NCBI GenBank assembly: GCA_027924585.1
Contig: BSBM01001138.1
Coordinates: 10,774,001 to 10,838,000 of the forward strand
DNA length: 64,000 nt
Origin: Larix kaempferi
Taxonomy: Eukaryota > Streptophyta > Pinopsida > Pinales > Pinaceae
Reading direction: 5' to 3'
A model generated the notes under the pieces. The model was not told the DNA's origin and made no database searches. It was given only the letters and a program-made list of their open reading frames with translations. Below, piece after piece: positions 1 through 11,240 of this stretch. Position 1 is the first letter of the stretch; each line of letters starts with the position of its first letter. Position numbers and translations under genes: made by a program.

Positions 1-1780
1 GCAAGAAAGGGAAAACACAAAGTACACAATGGTTGATGAAATCAGAGAAAATGAAGTTCCAAAGGGGTCGAAAGATTAAGAACAGCAGCAGGTAACTCAA
101 ACTCCTACAAGTGTTAGAAGATCTACCAGGTCAATTAGACCCCCTGAACAATACTCTCCTTCAATGTATTATTTATTGATGACTGGCTCTAGTGAACCAG
201 AATGTTATGAAGAAGCAATGCTAGTGGAAACCATAAAGAAGTGGGAACAAGGCATGAATGAGGAGATGGAATCATTGACAATAAACCAGACTTGGGATTT
301 AGTTCAATTTCCTGCAGTTAAAAGAGCATTGCAGAATAAATGGGTTTACAGGTTGAAGGAAGAAGATGGAGGAAGGAAGCGGTACAAGGCCAAACTTGTT
401 GTAAAGGGGTTTGCATAGAAGAACAATATAGATTTTGATTAAATATTTTCTCGTGTTGTTAAAATGACTTCAATTATAAATATTTTAAGTCTAGTGGCAG
501 CAGAAGATTTGCATCTTGAACAGTTAGATGTAAAAACAACCTTTCTCCATGGATATTTGGAGGAAGATAATTATATGCAGCAGCCACAGGGGTATGAGAT
601 CAAAGGGAAGGATAATTTAGTATGTAGGTTTAAGAAGTGCTTGTATGTCCTGAAGTAAGCTCCAAAGCAGTGGTATTTGAAATTTGGAAGGTTTATGACA
701 GAATAAGGTTATAGTAGATGTCATTCTGACCATTGTGTTTATTTCAAGAGGCTAGATAATGGAAGATATATTATCTTGTTATTGTATGTCGATGACATAC
801 TTGTTGCAGAGCCTAACATGCAGGATATAAATGTGCTAAAAAAGAAGTTAGCTAATTCATTTGCGATGAAGGATTTGGGTGTTGCAAAGTAAATCCTTGG
901 TATAAGAATAATAAGAGACATGAAAATTCGCAAATTGACATTGTCTCCAGGTGAGTACATACAAAAGGTTTTCCAAAGGTTTAGAATGCAGAATGCAAAA
1001 CCAATTAGTACACTTTTGGCCAACCATTTCAAACTAAGTAAGGAGATGTGTCCCAAGACATAGGAAGAGATAGATTACATGTCCAAGGTTCCCTATTCAT
1101 CAATAGTTGGTAGCTTGATGTATGCCATGGTGTGCACAAGACCAGATATTGCACATGCAATGGGAGTTGTGAGCAGGTATATGAACAATCTAGGTAAAGA
1201 ACATTGGAAGGAAGTATAGTGGATTCTCAGGTATTTGATAGGTACTACTACTCATGCATTATGTTTTGGAGGTTCATGCACTGTTCTATAGGGATATGTT
1301 GATGCAGATATGGCAGGTGATCAAGATAGCAGGAGGAGCACCACAAGGTATGTATTTACTATAGGTGGAACAACATTAAGTTGGATTTTGAAACTGCAAA
1401 AGGTTGTTGTACTTTCAACAACGGAAGAGTATATTGGTGCTACAGAGGATAGTAAAGAGATGATTTGGTTACAAAGGCTCATGGAGGAATTGGGTAAGAA
1501 GTAGGAGAATAGTAGTTTGTACAGTGACAACAAGAGTTCCATTCATTTAGTAAAGAAATGAGCTTTCCATTTTAAGACTCAACATATATATCTCAAGTAC
1601 CATTTCATACGATCTGTTCTAGAAGATGAACTGTTGAAGTTGGAAAAGATACACACTAGCCAAAATCCTATAGACATGTTGACAAAGGTGGTAACTAGAG
1701 AGAAAATGAGTTCCTGCTCAGTTTCAATTGGCCTTCAAGAATGAAGGTGAAGATGAGAAATTTTCAAGTTCCAAGTTTGG
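1..1780 (+). pseudogene. Ty1/copia pol remnant (reverse transcriptase and RNase H)
   Basis: This is the 3' half of a copia polyprotein, read in one main frame. Visible in order are the RT start (NKWVYRLKEEDGG near 337-375), the segment LEQLDVKTTFLHGYLEED near 515-570, the catalytic YVDDILV near 785-805, the GSLMYAMVCTRPDIA block near 1110-1155, and RNase H ([10 protein letters not shown] near 1290-1320, ending near the DNKSSIHLV block at about 1528). The copy is dead: at least eight in-frame stops fall mostly where copia proteins carry glutamine, for example before APKQW, before ILGIRI and before GYVDAD. This fits CAA/CAG to TAA/TAG change. The 5' half, integrase and 5' LTR lie outside the window. 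Family assignment is secure; the subfamily is unknown. Confidence 0.9.
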
Positions 1781-1841
1781 AGCATAGTCCAACAGATGCA
1801 GTAGTGGTGGGGTTGTTGTGTTCAGTCTCCAAGTGGGAGAT

Positions 1842-2444
1842 TGTTGGTTGTGGAGCCTGATCTTCCTTATTCAGAGGTCATTCTTCAATCGTGTCTAGAT
1901 CCCATCCCATGATGGGGGGTTTTGGGGGGGCTTCCCCCCCAATATAATCACCATGGGGGGTCCAGTGGGGCAGTGACTACATTTTAAGAGCCCCCCCTGG
2001 TGGGGGTTTGGGGACAACGCCTCCGTAGCAAATATTTTGAAAAAAAATGCCTTGTAAAATGTTGTAACTTCATAGTGACCATGACTTGGTCAATAATGGG
2101 TGATTTATGGGCCCATGGTATTGAGTGTTCCATAGTATTTTATTATGGTAATCCCTCTTTAAAAGGAAGGCATTGTAATATAGTTGTGTGTTGTAGTATT
2201 GTAAAGATCTATGTGAATGTGTAAGAGAGACTGTGAGAGAGTGAAGAGGAAGTTGCAGCGAATGTGTTGCATGTTGTATCCCTTCATTGGTTGGAAGGTA
2301 TAATAAAAGGACTGGAAATTTCTCCATGGACCGATCCCAAATTGGGTGAACCACGTATATTAGTGTCTATATTGTATTGTGTTTATGTGATTTATATTTG
2401 CATATTTTTTATTGTTATTCCTTTGCGATCTTGTTTTTCTAACA
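1842..2444 (+). repeat. 3' LTR of the Ty1/copia element
   Basis: A purine-rich tract (AAGTGGGAGA, 1831-1840) lies just upstream, as is usual for copia 3' LTRs. The LTR starts TGTTGGTTGTGG and is taken to end at ...CTAACA, giving TGTT/AACA inverted ends over about 603 bp. A TATAATAAAAGG box occurs near 2290. The partner LTR and target duplication lie outside the window, so the 3' boundary is inferred from the terminal dinucleotides only. Confidence 0.65.
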
Positions 2445-2459
2445 CACTCAAGTAGGCAA

Positions 2460-4445
2460 TCCACTAGTGCCTACTTATCCCAATTGTTCTTACTAGATGT
2501 GACTTGTATAACTTCTTTCCAAACAAATCTTGTGTATGGGCATTGCACAAACAAGTGATCCGCAAAATCCTCATTATATTTGCATAAAATACATCTGTAT
2601 GGCCCTATCCAACCTCTCGTTTATCTATTATCCCAAGTTAGAATAATTTTTTCCAGTGTCAAACATAGAATTTTTTTTGTTTTTAATGGGAAGTCCAATT
2701 TCCAAACAGTTTGCCACCATAAAATCCTCTTAGCAACCAAATCCTCTTCTATTTTAGTTGAATTCCCCAATGTAAGATTATATGTACCCCAATTCTTGGA
2801 ATCTTTGACCATTTAAGTTGATCTTCCTCATCTGTCAATTTGATTGCATAATATTGTAAAATATTTATATATTGACTCCATCCCTTAGCCAATTTAGCGT
2901 GGATATTTAAGAATTCTATTGTAACCCTTCCTTGTATCCAAACATTCCTCACCTATTATGAATTTTCCTCATTTCAATGATAGATCTCTCATTCATGTAA
3001 TGCCTCCAAACATGCCCTTGATAGTTTATAATTAACCTTACAACCATTCTAAGGGAAATCCATATTCTTTACATTTCTTCCATTCTTTATTTTCCAAGCA
3101 TCCCACTCACCAACCAAAGGAAATGCTCTAACCAATGCTTTCCAAACAATAGATGCCCCATGTGATTATTTCCCAACCAATATAAACCAGTCTATCATTG
3201 ACAACCCTTTTGAATATTTTGTTGTCATCACTCTATCCCACAAGCCCTCATTGTAAACCAATCTCCATAAACTTTTTGTTGGCAATGATGTACTAAAATT
3301 TTATTTTTTTTCAAACTCCAACCTCTAGGTTTTTTTTGTAGTGGCAAGTCTTGTCCATTTGACTAGTGGTATGGCTTCCTTCACTCTTTGACCACTCCAT
3401 GGGGAGTTGTAGCACTTCTCTTTAATTTTATTCAAATTTCATTTGGGAATTTGAGATATATACATCTAGTACACTAGGATGCTCTCAAGCACTACCTTAA
3501 ACATAGTAGATTCTAGATTTTTAAACAAAAATTGAAATGTTATTTTACTACCTCAACAATTTCTTTGGAAGTATTAACCTTTATCCTATCTGTTTGAGTA
3601 ATGTCCCAAATTTTATTTATGTGATTTCTAAATTTATGAAATTATTTGGTGATATTGTCTCCTTCACTTATGCAAATGGCTCTACTCTTTATTTACCATT
3701 CAACCTCCTCCTTTTCTAGTAAATGCTTCTTGGTTCTTTCAAGTTCCCTCAATGTCAAAACTTCTTCCTCAGTAAAGACACCAACCTCATTATGTTCAAA
3801 GAGTGTTGTGATCCCTTCTTCTACTTGTTTTAATACTTTTGTGACTTTATAGAAATTGCTTTAGCCCATTCTTTCATAGCTTCTTTGACTCCTCAAATTC
3901 TCTACAATATGCCTCATTGTTATCAACCCCTCTTATTTTTCAAATGGCTTCCAATGTTTAGAGATGAGATCTCTAAAATATTCTTCCAACATCCACGTGT
4001 GGTTAAATTTTAGTGGACCAGGTGGCTTCTTCTCATTTGAAGCTAGTTTAACAAAATTGGTAGATAATCTAATAGTCCACTAGTACCCACCCAATATTTT
4101 ACCCTATGATCATTAGTAAGTAAAGACTCAACCACTAAATATTTGTTAAGTCTTTTGGATATCCCCTCTCTTCCTCTTCTTGCATTTCACCAAGAGGGGA
4201 TAATATTCACTGGTTCAATATTGACCAAATGATGTGTTTCAAAAATCTTTGTGAAGAAATCCCCTAGTGGATTCGTTCTTGCAATCCTCCTCTCCCCCAA
4301 TATTCCTTTCATTAAGTGTTAGGTTAATATCACTACCTATGATAAGATTATCCTCAAATGATAGTCTAGACCATGCAACTGCATAAATATTACAACCGAG
4401 GCAATGCAGAGCATGTGGAGAAGCCAACCATAGATGGATGCATGA
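2460..4445 (-). mobile_element. L1-like LINE remnant
   Basis: Read on the minus strand from 4445 down, the endonuclease domain comes first (DNLIIGSDINLTLN near 4300-4350, then a GISKRLNKYLVVESLL block near 4120-4180). After a gap with no clear RT core comes the RT C-terminal tail: LPTKSLWRLVYNEGLWDRV near 3230-3290 and SIVWKALVRAFPLVGEWDAW near 3095-3150. Last is the RVT-associated zinc-binding region (LDFPLKTKKILCLTLEKIILTWDN near 2625-2700). Order and motifs match plant L1-type ORF2. Many stops and frameshifts are present and most of the RT palm is missing, so it is inactive. No poly(A) tail or target duplication was identified. Confidence 0.8.
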
Positions 4446-4523
4446 GCCTAGGTAGAAGACTTGGAGGATAGTAGGTTCTTGTGGATGTTGCCGAGGACAA
4501 CAAAGAATTTTAGTGGGGGAGGA
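4446..4523 (+). pseudogene. Extreme 3' end of a Ty3/gypsy pol with polypurine tract
   Basis: The frame reads VLVDVAEDNKEF followed by a stop, resembling the last residues of plant Ty3 integrase genes. It is followed by the purine tract AGTGGGGGAGGA, which ends at 4523, and then a TG-starting sequence. The rest of pol is missing, apparently cut off by the LINE sequence to the left. The assignment rests on a short stretch and its position beside a polypurine tract. Confidence 0.4.
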
Positions 4524-4849
4524 TGTAAGGCCCTAACTTTGAGAGGCTTCGAGCACATCTGTCACATGATCACCTTGGTGGTCATTGGTTGACACAAACA
4601 AACATGACATGAGGTTGATGGCTAGGTGAATCGGTTTTGGGGTTCCTTAGCCCATTGGCAAGGCACACCACATACATGCCATGTGCCATTACACGAAGGA
4701 AAGACACACTTTAGACATTGGAAACTCGCATTAGTTGGATAAATTGAGAGAAGCTTAGAGGGAACTTGGCAAGTCAGAGAAGGTTTCCACAGATAACCTT
4801 GTATATAAGCATGCACTATGCATGATGGATAAAGTTATATGTGACTTGG

Positions 4850-5330
4850 GAACAGATTGGCTACGCGGACTAAATGGGCACAGTTGGTTGGATGCACATC
4901 GACTAGGAGCACTTGGATGTACATCAAATGGACAAATGTTGGATTCATGCACTTGGTGGGCATACTTTCTTGGGCACACTTGGGTAGAAGGCGATTGGGT
5001 GCACTTGGAAGCACCTTGTCAGAAGCACTTCCTGGGTGCAACTTGTTGGATGCACTTTAGCACTTTGGGCACACTTATAATGGGCACCTTCGGGTGCACT
5101 TATCTGATGCACTTGCGATGATAGCATTCGAGCACACTTGTTATGGGTGTACTTTCCAGACACACTTGTAACAAGTGCACATGTTGGGCGCACTTGTGAT
5201 AAACATGTATGCACTGGGTGCACCGACCATGCATACTTGTGATGAATGTGATGCGATGGGCACACTTGTGGGCACTTGGACATTAGATGTACTTGCAATC
5301 ATATGCCACGATAGGCACAACACCATTAGA
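4850..5330 (+). repeat. Degenerate minisatellite built on GCACACTTG
   Basis: The core GCACACTTG, GCACTTGG or TGCACTT recurs more than 20 times in about 480 bp, with irregular spacers of roughly 8-20 bp (often GGTG, GATG or GTGATGGG). Open frames here on both strands are composition artefacts rich in His, Cys, Thr and Leu. It lies inside the probable LTR that starts at 4524. Confidence 0.7.
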
Positions 5331-5426
5331 GATGTATGTTGGTGGACAAGTCACGAGGGCATAGTTGAGTTGGATGCAGGCACTTGGATCCACCTTAAGA
5401 GTAAGGGGCTTACAAGAGTTCGACAA

Positions 5427-5538
<112 letters not shown>

Positions 5539-5905
5539 GATGATTCAAAGTGGCTAATATATCATCATCATCTTTGGCAAGTGATTCATTTACACTAGTT
5601 CAAAGTGAGCCGTGATTGTGCTAAATTATAGGTTTTGCATACTAAGATGAATTTGCACGGGCTGAGTGAAAAACAAAGCAATGAATAGGACCAGCAGGAG
5701 GCAGGCTTGAGGTAGCTCTAGGGGTTGGTTTGTACAAGATCATTGGGCATTGGTAGAAGGAAAAATATAGAAGGCTATTTTGCCTTAGATTCTTTGTACT
5801 TCTGTAAAAGAATGTCAGGCAAGTAGCCGCTCTCCCTTGTTGTATATTGTAAACATTTGTCTCATAAATAAAGTTTAAGGCATCCGCCTTGGGTGCCACT
5901 TGTAC

Positions 5906-6430
5906 ATGTGCATGTGTATTGTATTTTATTTATTGGGATGAATGTTGCTCTGATTCCTGTAATGCTTTATGTTGGTTAACAATTGACATTGGCTAAGTGA
6001 AGTATTGGCTAAATGCTAATTCTTGTTAAGTATAAGTATTGATGGAATGTTTTAAAGGTTGCGGTTGGACGCATGCCAAATTGTTAAATAAACTTGGACT
6101 TATTTACATTTGATGGTTTGTAGTTCAAGATAAAATTATGAGTAAAGACTTAAGCAAAGAGGCATAGTCTTGTTATAATAGGTGTAGGTTGGCCAAACTC
6201 ATATGACCAAAACATCTTCGATACCAAAATAAAATTAAGAAATTCCTAAATTAAAAAATAAAATTAAACATACTATAAATCCTTAACAATGTACATAAAA
6301 AAATTTGGACATTTTACTAAATCCAAACATCCACATATTCCTTAAAACACTTAATGAAGAAAAACATTCATCTTCAACCTTAAAACATCACTCACTCACA
6401 CTAATTGATGATAAATTCAACATTTCTCAA
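5906..6430. other. AT-rich intergenic stretch, no gene seen
   Basis: No reading frame, LTR terminus or RNA gene is recognisable. From about 6230 the strand is strongly A-rich and could be decayed transposon DNA. Confidence 0.5.
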
Positions 6431-6440
6431 CATAATTTCC

Positions 6441-7036
6441 AGCAATTACCTTAAAGACGGGTAAAGTGAAAATGCCTCTAATGAATGTAGATTTGACCAT
6501 TAATTTATTAAAAAGATCATAGTACAACAATTACCAATTACCTTAAAGACATGGAAAAGATCATAGTACAGCAATTACCAATTACCTTTTTTTACTTCCG
6601 TTTTTGGTCAAACGGATGGGCCATTGTATTTTCGGCCGGCTGAATTTTGGACTATATGTTTTGTGTTATATTTTACATATAATATGCGGGTGCATATTTG
6701 CTGACACTCTACAGGATTTTTTCTTGTTTGATCCTTGGATATTTAGATGGTTTGAGGTATTGTTTTTAGGGTTATCATTGGAGACGTGTTGTTGATATTT
6801 GCTGTCCATGTGACAGAAATCCTTGATCTTTCTCTAAACAAGGTTATACCTTATGTACTCATATGACAATTGGACATATTTACTATTTCACAATATTAAT
6901 AATAAATTAAATTTTTCAATGAAAAAAAAAAATTACCAATTACCTCAAAGAGATTAAAGACAATAGGTAAAGTGAAATTGATTGAAATGCCTCGAATGAA
7001 TGTAGACTTGACCATTAATCTATTAAAAAGATCGTA
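6441..7036 (+). repeat. Local direct repeats flanking a poly(A)-tailed insert
   Basis: A block containing CAATTACC, TAAAGAC, GGTAAAGTGAAA and a GAATGTAGA-TTGACCATTAAT phrase occurs at about 6441-6520 and again at about 6931-7036. A shorter partial copy lies at about 6528-6586. The two long copies differ by scattered substitutions and small indels. The insert at 6587-6930 separates them. Confidence 0.7.
6587..6930 (+). mobile_element. Candidate retroposed insert with poly(A) tail
   Basis: About 344 bp end in an AATAAATTAAA-like signal followed by a run of A that stops exactly at a copy of AATTACCAATTACC (6931-6944). The same 14 bases lie immediately left of the insert (6573-6586), like a target-site duplication made by LINE machinery. 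No protein similarity is recognised; it could be a 5'-truncated LINE tail, a SINE or a processed transcript end. The 14-mer also occurs as part of a local repeat near 6531, which weakens the target-duplication reading. Confidence 0.45.
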
Positions 7037-7364
7037 AAGGAAAAAACAAAAAAATCACATCAAAAGGTATAAATGTATCACATCAAAAGGTATAAATGTT
7101 AAAAGACACCGAGATTCGTATCCCACCATTGCTGAAAAGAATGATCAAGAAAACGACAAAATAAAAAAAGACATAAATATTATATTTAAATCTTAAAGAA
7201 CCAGCTTTTCTGCACATCCAGAAAATAGAGGTAGAAAGATCTGGAATAAGGTTGTAATCACAGTGAAGGTAAATCACTAATAATATGGGTTGGTGTCTAC
7301 TGAGTTACTGAATTTAACTCCTTCGCCGCTGCTGGTAGATTAGTTTGTGTGAAGTGTCTTCGGC

Positions 7365-8217
7365 ATGATGAATTCACAGTCCGACATCCAGTTGCCATAT
7401 TGTGTGGAATGTTTTCTAACAGAATTGTCAGACAAGAATCATATAAGCCCAGCTGAAAATGCAGCCAGAAAGAAGTTAGCAGAGCTGGGAGAGCAAGCTG
7501 CATTGGAGCTCCTCAGAAGTATTTCACGTATCCGGATCAGAAATCTCACTGGATTAATTATTTACAAGACGAAACCTGAATTCAAAGCACCGAGCTCTCT
7601 GTCCGACATCCAGTTGCCATATTGTGTGGAATGTTTTCTAACAGAATTGTCAGACAAGAATCATATAAGCCCAGCTGAAAATGCAGCCAGAAAGAAGTTA
7701 GCAGAGCTGGGAGAGCAAGCTGCATTGGAGCTCCTCAGAAGTATTTCACGTAGCCGGATCAGAAATCTCACTGCATTAATTATTTACAAGACGAAACCTG
7801 AATTCAAAGCACCGAGCTCTCTTTTTTCGAGGTCTCCAGTCCATAACTCCATGGTGGGATCTCAGCCTACAATGAAAGGCTGCAATGAAGGGTCGCCTAT
7901 TAGCTTTAGTCTTAGTGGAGGTTCGGCAATGGGTTCAACTCCCTGCTCTAGCAGGGTTGTTACAGAGTTTGAACGTGAGACTGTTGTTTCTCTCTCCAAC
8001 TCTAATGTTCCAGAGTTTGAACGTGAGACTGCTGTTTTTCTCTCCAACTCTAATGTTACAGAGTTTGAACGTGAGAGTGCTGTTTCTCTCTCCAACTCTA
8101 ATGTTACAGAGTTTGAACGTGAGAGTGCTGTTTCTCTCTCCAACTCTAAGGAGCTTTTGTATGGTGGATGCTTGGGAGACGGAGTTTCTGATGCTGGGGC
8201 AAAAGTATTCCATCCGG
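7365..8217 (+). CDS. Probable RNA-dependent RNA polymerase (RDR-gamma-like) N-terminal exon, internally duplicated
   Basis: An open exon starts at the tandem ATGs at 7365/7368 and runs into a good 5' splice site (CCGG|GTATGT after 8217). The pattern LPYCVECFLTEL, then AARKKLAELGEQAALELLRS, then RIRNLTGLIIYKTK resembles the N-terminal region of the plant RDR3/4/5 clade, which begins with an LPxSVE motif and an arginine-rich helix. That match is from memory of the family. The polymerase core with its DxDGD-type motif is not seen downstream. The 74-residue block is present twice in tandem in frame, followed by a Ser-rich linker and four 16-residue repeats (EFERE..VSLSNSNVT). A candidate 3' splice site ends at 8376, but the following frame closes after about 30 codons. 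It is probably a broken or partial gene. Alternative: an unknown lineage-specific protein. Confidence 0.45.
7380..7823 (+). repeat. 222-bp in-frame tandem duplication inside the RDR-like exon
   Basis: Copies at 7380-7601 and 7602-7823 differ at only two positions that I see: GTATCC/GTAGCC (Ile/Ser) and CTGGAT/CTGCAT (Gly/Ala). The unit is exactly 74 codons, so the frame is kept. Such similarity implies a recent event. Confidence 0.95.
7963..8154 (+). repeat. Coding minisatellite, four 48-bp units
   Basis: Units start at 7963, 8011, 8059 and 8107, each encoding 16 residues around FERE(T/S)AVSLSNSN. Units 3 and 4 are nearly identical, which points to recent slippage or unequal exchange. Confidence 0.95.
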
Positions 8218-8230
8218 GTATGTCTCCTAG

Positions 8231-8337
8231 CCTTTTTCTTGTATTTCTGCTATGTTGTAAATTAGCCCATTGACATTATTCTACCTTTTTCTTGTTGCTG
8301 CTATGTTATAAATTAGCCCATTGACATTATTCTACCG
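8231..8337 (+). repeat. Two tandem units of about 52 bp in the putative intron
   Basis: The phrase CCTTTTTCTTG, TGCTATGTT, AAATTAGCCCATTGACATTA, TTCTACC is repeated about 51-53 bp apart. It lies just downstream of the predicted 5' splice site of the RDR-like exon. Confidence 0.85.
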
Positions 8338-8376
8338 ATGCTGTTATGCTATTTAAAAATGGTTTTACTATTTTAG

Positions 8377-9036
8377 GTGCCCAGGTTGAAACACAAGTAT
8401 ACATTCACATTCTCTCTTGAGAACAATGGTTATAGCCCACTGGGTGGCCAGCGAACAGTGAACTAGACGACGAGAAAATCAATTATACGCTTGCTATACT
8501 ATCGTGGTGTACTCTTCCACAACGGGTTTCATACGCGGGGCTCCGACACTGCTATCTAGCACAGGGACAGTCGCTCAGCCGTACGTTAGGTTTTATTCCT
8601 TAATTTCAATGAGACATTGGTCCATTGCGATAAGTAATGGCTCGAAGGGTAGGTGACCTCTAGGATAGAGGCTCACCCGGTGGGCCTCCGGATATCTCAG
8701 TCCCTGAGCTTCAGGACATCTCAGGCCCTGCTGAATCACAAGTTACTGGTATATTTTACTTGCGGATTGTTGGATATACTCTTGGAGTTATAGTGACAGC
8801 CGCAGAATTTAAACCTAGACCTAACCCAGATAATCCCACAAAGTTTCTGGCCCAGATAATCCCACAAAGTTACTGACTCCCCATGGTTAAAAAAATGTTG
8901 GCTAACAGACAATGCCATCAACTTACACATGTTCTATTATAGGTGTATTTGATAAAGTCCAGCTAGGTGGTCCTGGCCCTATATTTATTCAAACCCTGAC
9001 TGACCTCTGGGAAAGGTCCTGAAAGGTGAGGAATGA
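8377..9036. other. No clear gene; possible degraded downstream exons
   Basis: A TTTTAG acceptor at 8371-8376 is followed by about 30 open codons and then a stop, with no recognisable RDR motif. A short duplication of about 27 bp (CCCAGATAATCCCACAAAGT twice) lies at 8826-8874. Nothing else could be assigned. Confidence 0.4.
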
Positions 9037-9697
9037 GAGGAGCGCCTCATTATTTGTATAAGAGTAGTCTAAACAGGCCATGATTTTGCCTCTTTCTGAC
9101 AGTGTTTCTTGGCAGGATTTTGATAGAATCTGGGAATAATTTTTTAAATTTTTAGAAATTAGTGTTAAAATTGCTTAATCAGGATGCCTTGGGTATTCAA
9201 GACTACTGAATCGATTTATGCATTCAGAACCACGATTTAAATAATACAAAATCCAATTTTTTTTAAAAAGAATTGCTAAATTCTTGCCTAAAAAACAAAA
9301 TTGTCACACATTTAAACTCCTTTATTTGTATATTTAATGTCAGTTTATATTTCAGATAGAGAAAGAGGAGCGCTTCATTATTTGTATAAGAGTAGTCTAA
9401 ACAGGCCACGATTTTGCCTCTTTCGGACAGTGTTTCTCGACAGGATTTTGACAGAATCTGGGAAGAATTTTTTAAATTCTCAGAAATCAGTGTTAAAACT
9501 TAAAATTGCTTAATCAGGATGCCGTGGGGTATTCAAGGCTGCTGAATGGATTTATACATTCAGAACCATGATTTAAATAACACAAACCCCAATTTTTTTA
9601 AAAAGAATTGCTAAATTCTGGCCGAAAAAAGGAAACTGTCAACGTTTAAACTCTTCATTTGTATATTTGATTTCAGTTTAAATCTCAGATAGAGATA
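9037..9697 (+). repeat. 328-bp tandem duplication
   Basis: Copy 1 (9037-9364) and copy 2 (9365-about 9697) both start GAGGAGCGC(C/T)TCATTATT and run through the same landmarks (AACAGGCCA, TTTGCCTCTTTC, GGATGCC, TCAGATAGAGA). By eye they are roughly 90% identical, with small indels. No coding potential was seen; the parent element is unknown. Confidence 0.9.
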
Positions 9698-10479
9698 GAA
9701 CATGCCGATGCTTTTTACTTTACACAAATGCCAGCCAAAACCAAGGAGAGAAGCACTAGCAGCGCACCTATGACTTACTATCTCTAACGAAGACGACTTC
9801 TTTCCTTTCCGTGCTTTATATTAGTGAAAAAACCTCATTCGTTGGGTTAGCTTGGTGACTTCCCATGGAAAGGATCCGTAGTACAAGTAGGGGTCACGTA
9901 GTACCCTTCATTACTCTAAGTGACCTCCTAAGGAAAGGATCAATAGTACACGTAAGGGTGAGGTATACTATTTATCATCCTACAGGGAAGGGGAGAATGG
10001 AGTAGGCTAGTTACCCGTTCAAAATGATCTTGATAAGTCAATTTGCAAAATGGGAAAGTAACAAAGAACAATAAATTTAATTATACACACAATAAATACA
10101 TAAAAAATAGAGACAGATTTTCTTTTTCATAAATCACACCTCTAGGCTCTATTAAATGCATCCACTGAAATTAATTGTGTCTATCATAAGGAATGCATCT
10201 CAGAGCTCTAGACAGGGATCTTTGCCAGCTTTTTCCTACTGGCCCTTAAAATAGCTTACCTAAAACTAAAAGTAAAAAAAAGAAATACTCGTCCAAAGTA
10301 TATTTGAAATGTGTCGTGGTTATCCATTTGTCTCCTAAGATTTCTTGTTTTCACTATATAGGGCTCATAAACCGGCTCACATACTCTAGATCAATCTGAT
10401 TCCTAAAAACATTAGTTACACAGCAGCTTCAAAGGAAATCCTTCTTTTCAGAATAGTACTTCCTTTATTCACACAAATA
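9698..10479. other. Intergenic, no gene seen
   Basis: The sequence is AT-rich with many stops in all frames. Two imperfect copies of a GGAAAGGAT(C)...GTAGTACA phrase lie near 9870-9950. No transposon terminus was recognised. Confidence 0.5.
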
Positions 10480-11215
10480 TATTTATATCAGCAAAGTAAA
10501 AACCAAAGGGTGGATGGGTATACACAATGGCACTCGTATCCTCTTCCTCAATGCTACGAAAGCAGAAATAAAGTCTGAATAGGTATTAGGTTTTAACAAC
10601 TCGGTATCTTTGATAAGCAAGAAACCTTTAGACAACAGTTGCCTGCATAGCTCATCCTTGCACATGAGCTGACCTCATTTCAATAACACAATTACAATGA
10701 ATTTTGCAAAGGAGAAATAAAACAAAGACCTCATATAGTGCGAAAGGCCACCGAAATAAGAGCGAACAAAAGACCTTGAGTCGCCAAAAAAAAATTGCAT
10801 GCCAATGCACTCTCCCTTGAAGAAGAGGTGAATGTTGCATTTGCACATAATCCCAACAGCTCTTGGCAAACTAACAATCCCACATCATATGCTTCACTGT
10901 TTTAAAATGGTCGCAGATAGGGAAGAGACCATTAGAGAGATTTCCCTTTGCCAATTGAGCCTTGGATGGAAGGCTGTGATAGATAAGCATCCACATAAAA
11001 ACACATAGCTTACATGACACTCACATCAACCAGACACTATGCAATCTCCAAATCCACAGACCCTCAACTTTAGAAGACTTCACTAAACCAGATCCCTCAA
11101 CAGACCTGTTACCACCTACGTTGTACTTAGTTTTCAAACGAGCTTGCAAAGATTGAACAAGTCACTTGTTCCAATTCAGAAGATCAGAAGTCCTAGCAGG
11201 CCAACTTGGCCCTTT
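10480..11215 (-). mobile_element. LINE fragment (RVT-associated zinc-binding region)
   Basis: On the minus strand a frame reads MLIYHSLPSKAQLAKGNL, then FPICDHFKTVKHMMWDC, then FAKSCWDYVQM (near 10830-10995). This matches the zinc-binding segment after the RT of plant L1-type LINEs (leucine-rich start, C-x2-C replaced here by P-I-C, then the H...C pair and a W). Upstream minus-strand sequence near 11000-11200 carries degraded material of the same ORF. It is interrupted by stops and is inactive. It is not obviously continuous with the LINE at 2460-4445. Confidence 0.65.
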
Positions 11216-11240
11216 TTTAATAATTTTGCATGTTCATACC

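Noticed and set aside
8377-8470. Second coding exon of the RDR-like gene
   Set aside because: The frame closes after about 30 codons and no family motif was seen, although the acceptor looks acceptable.
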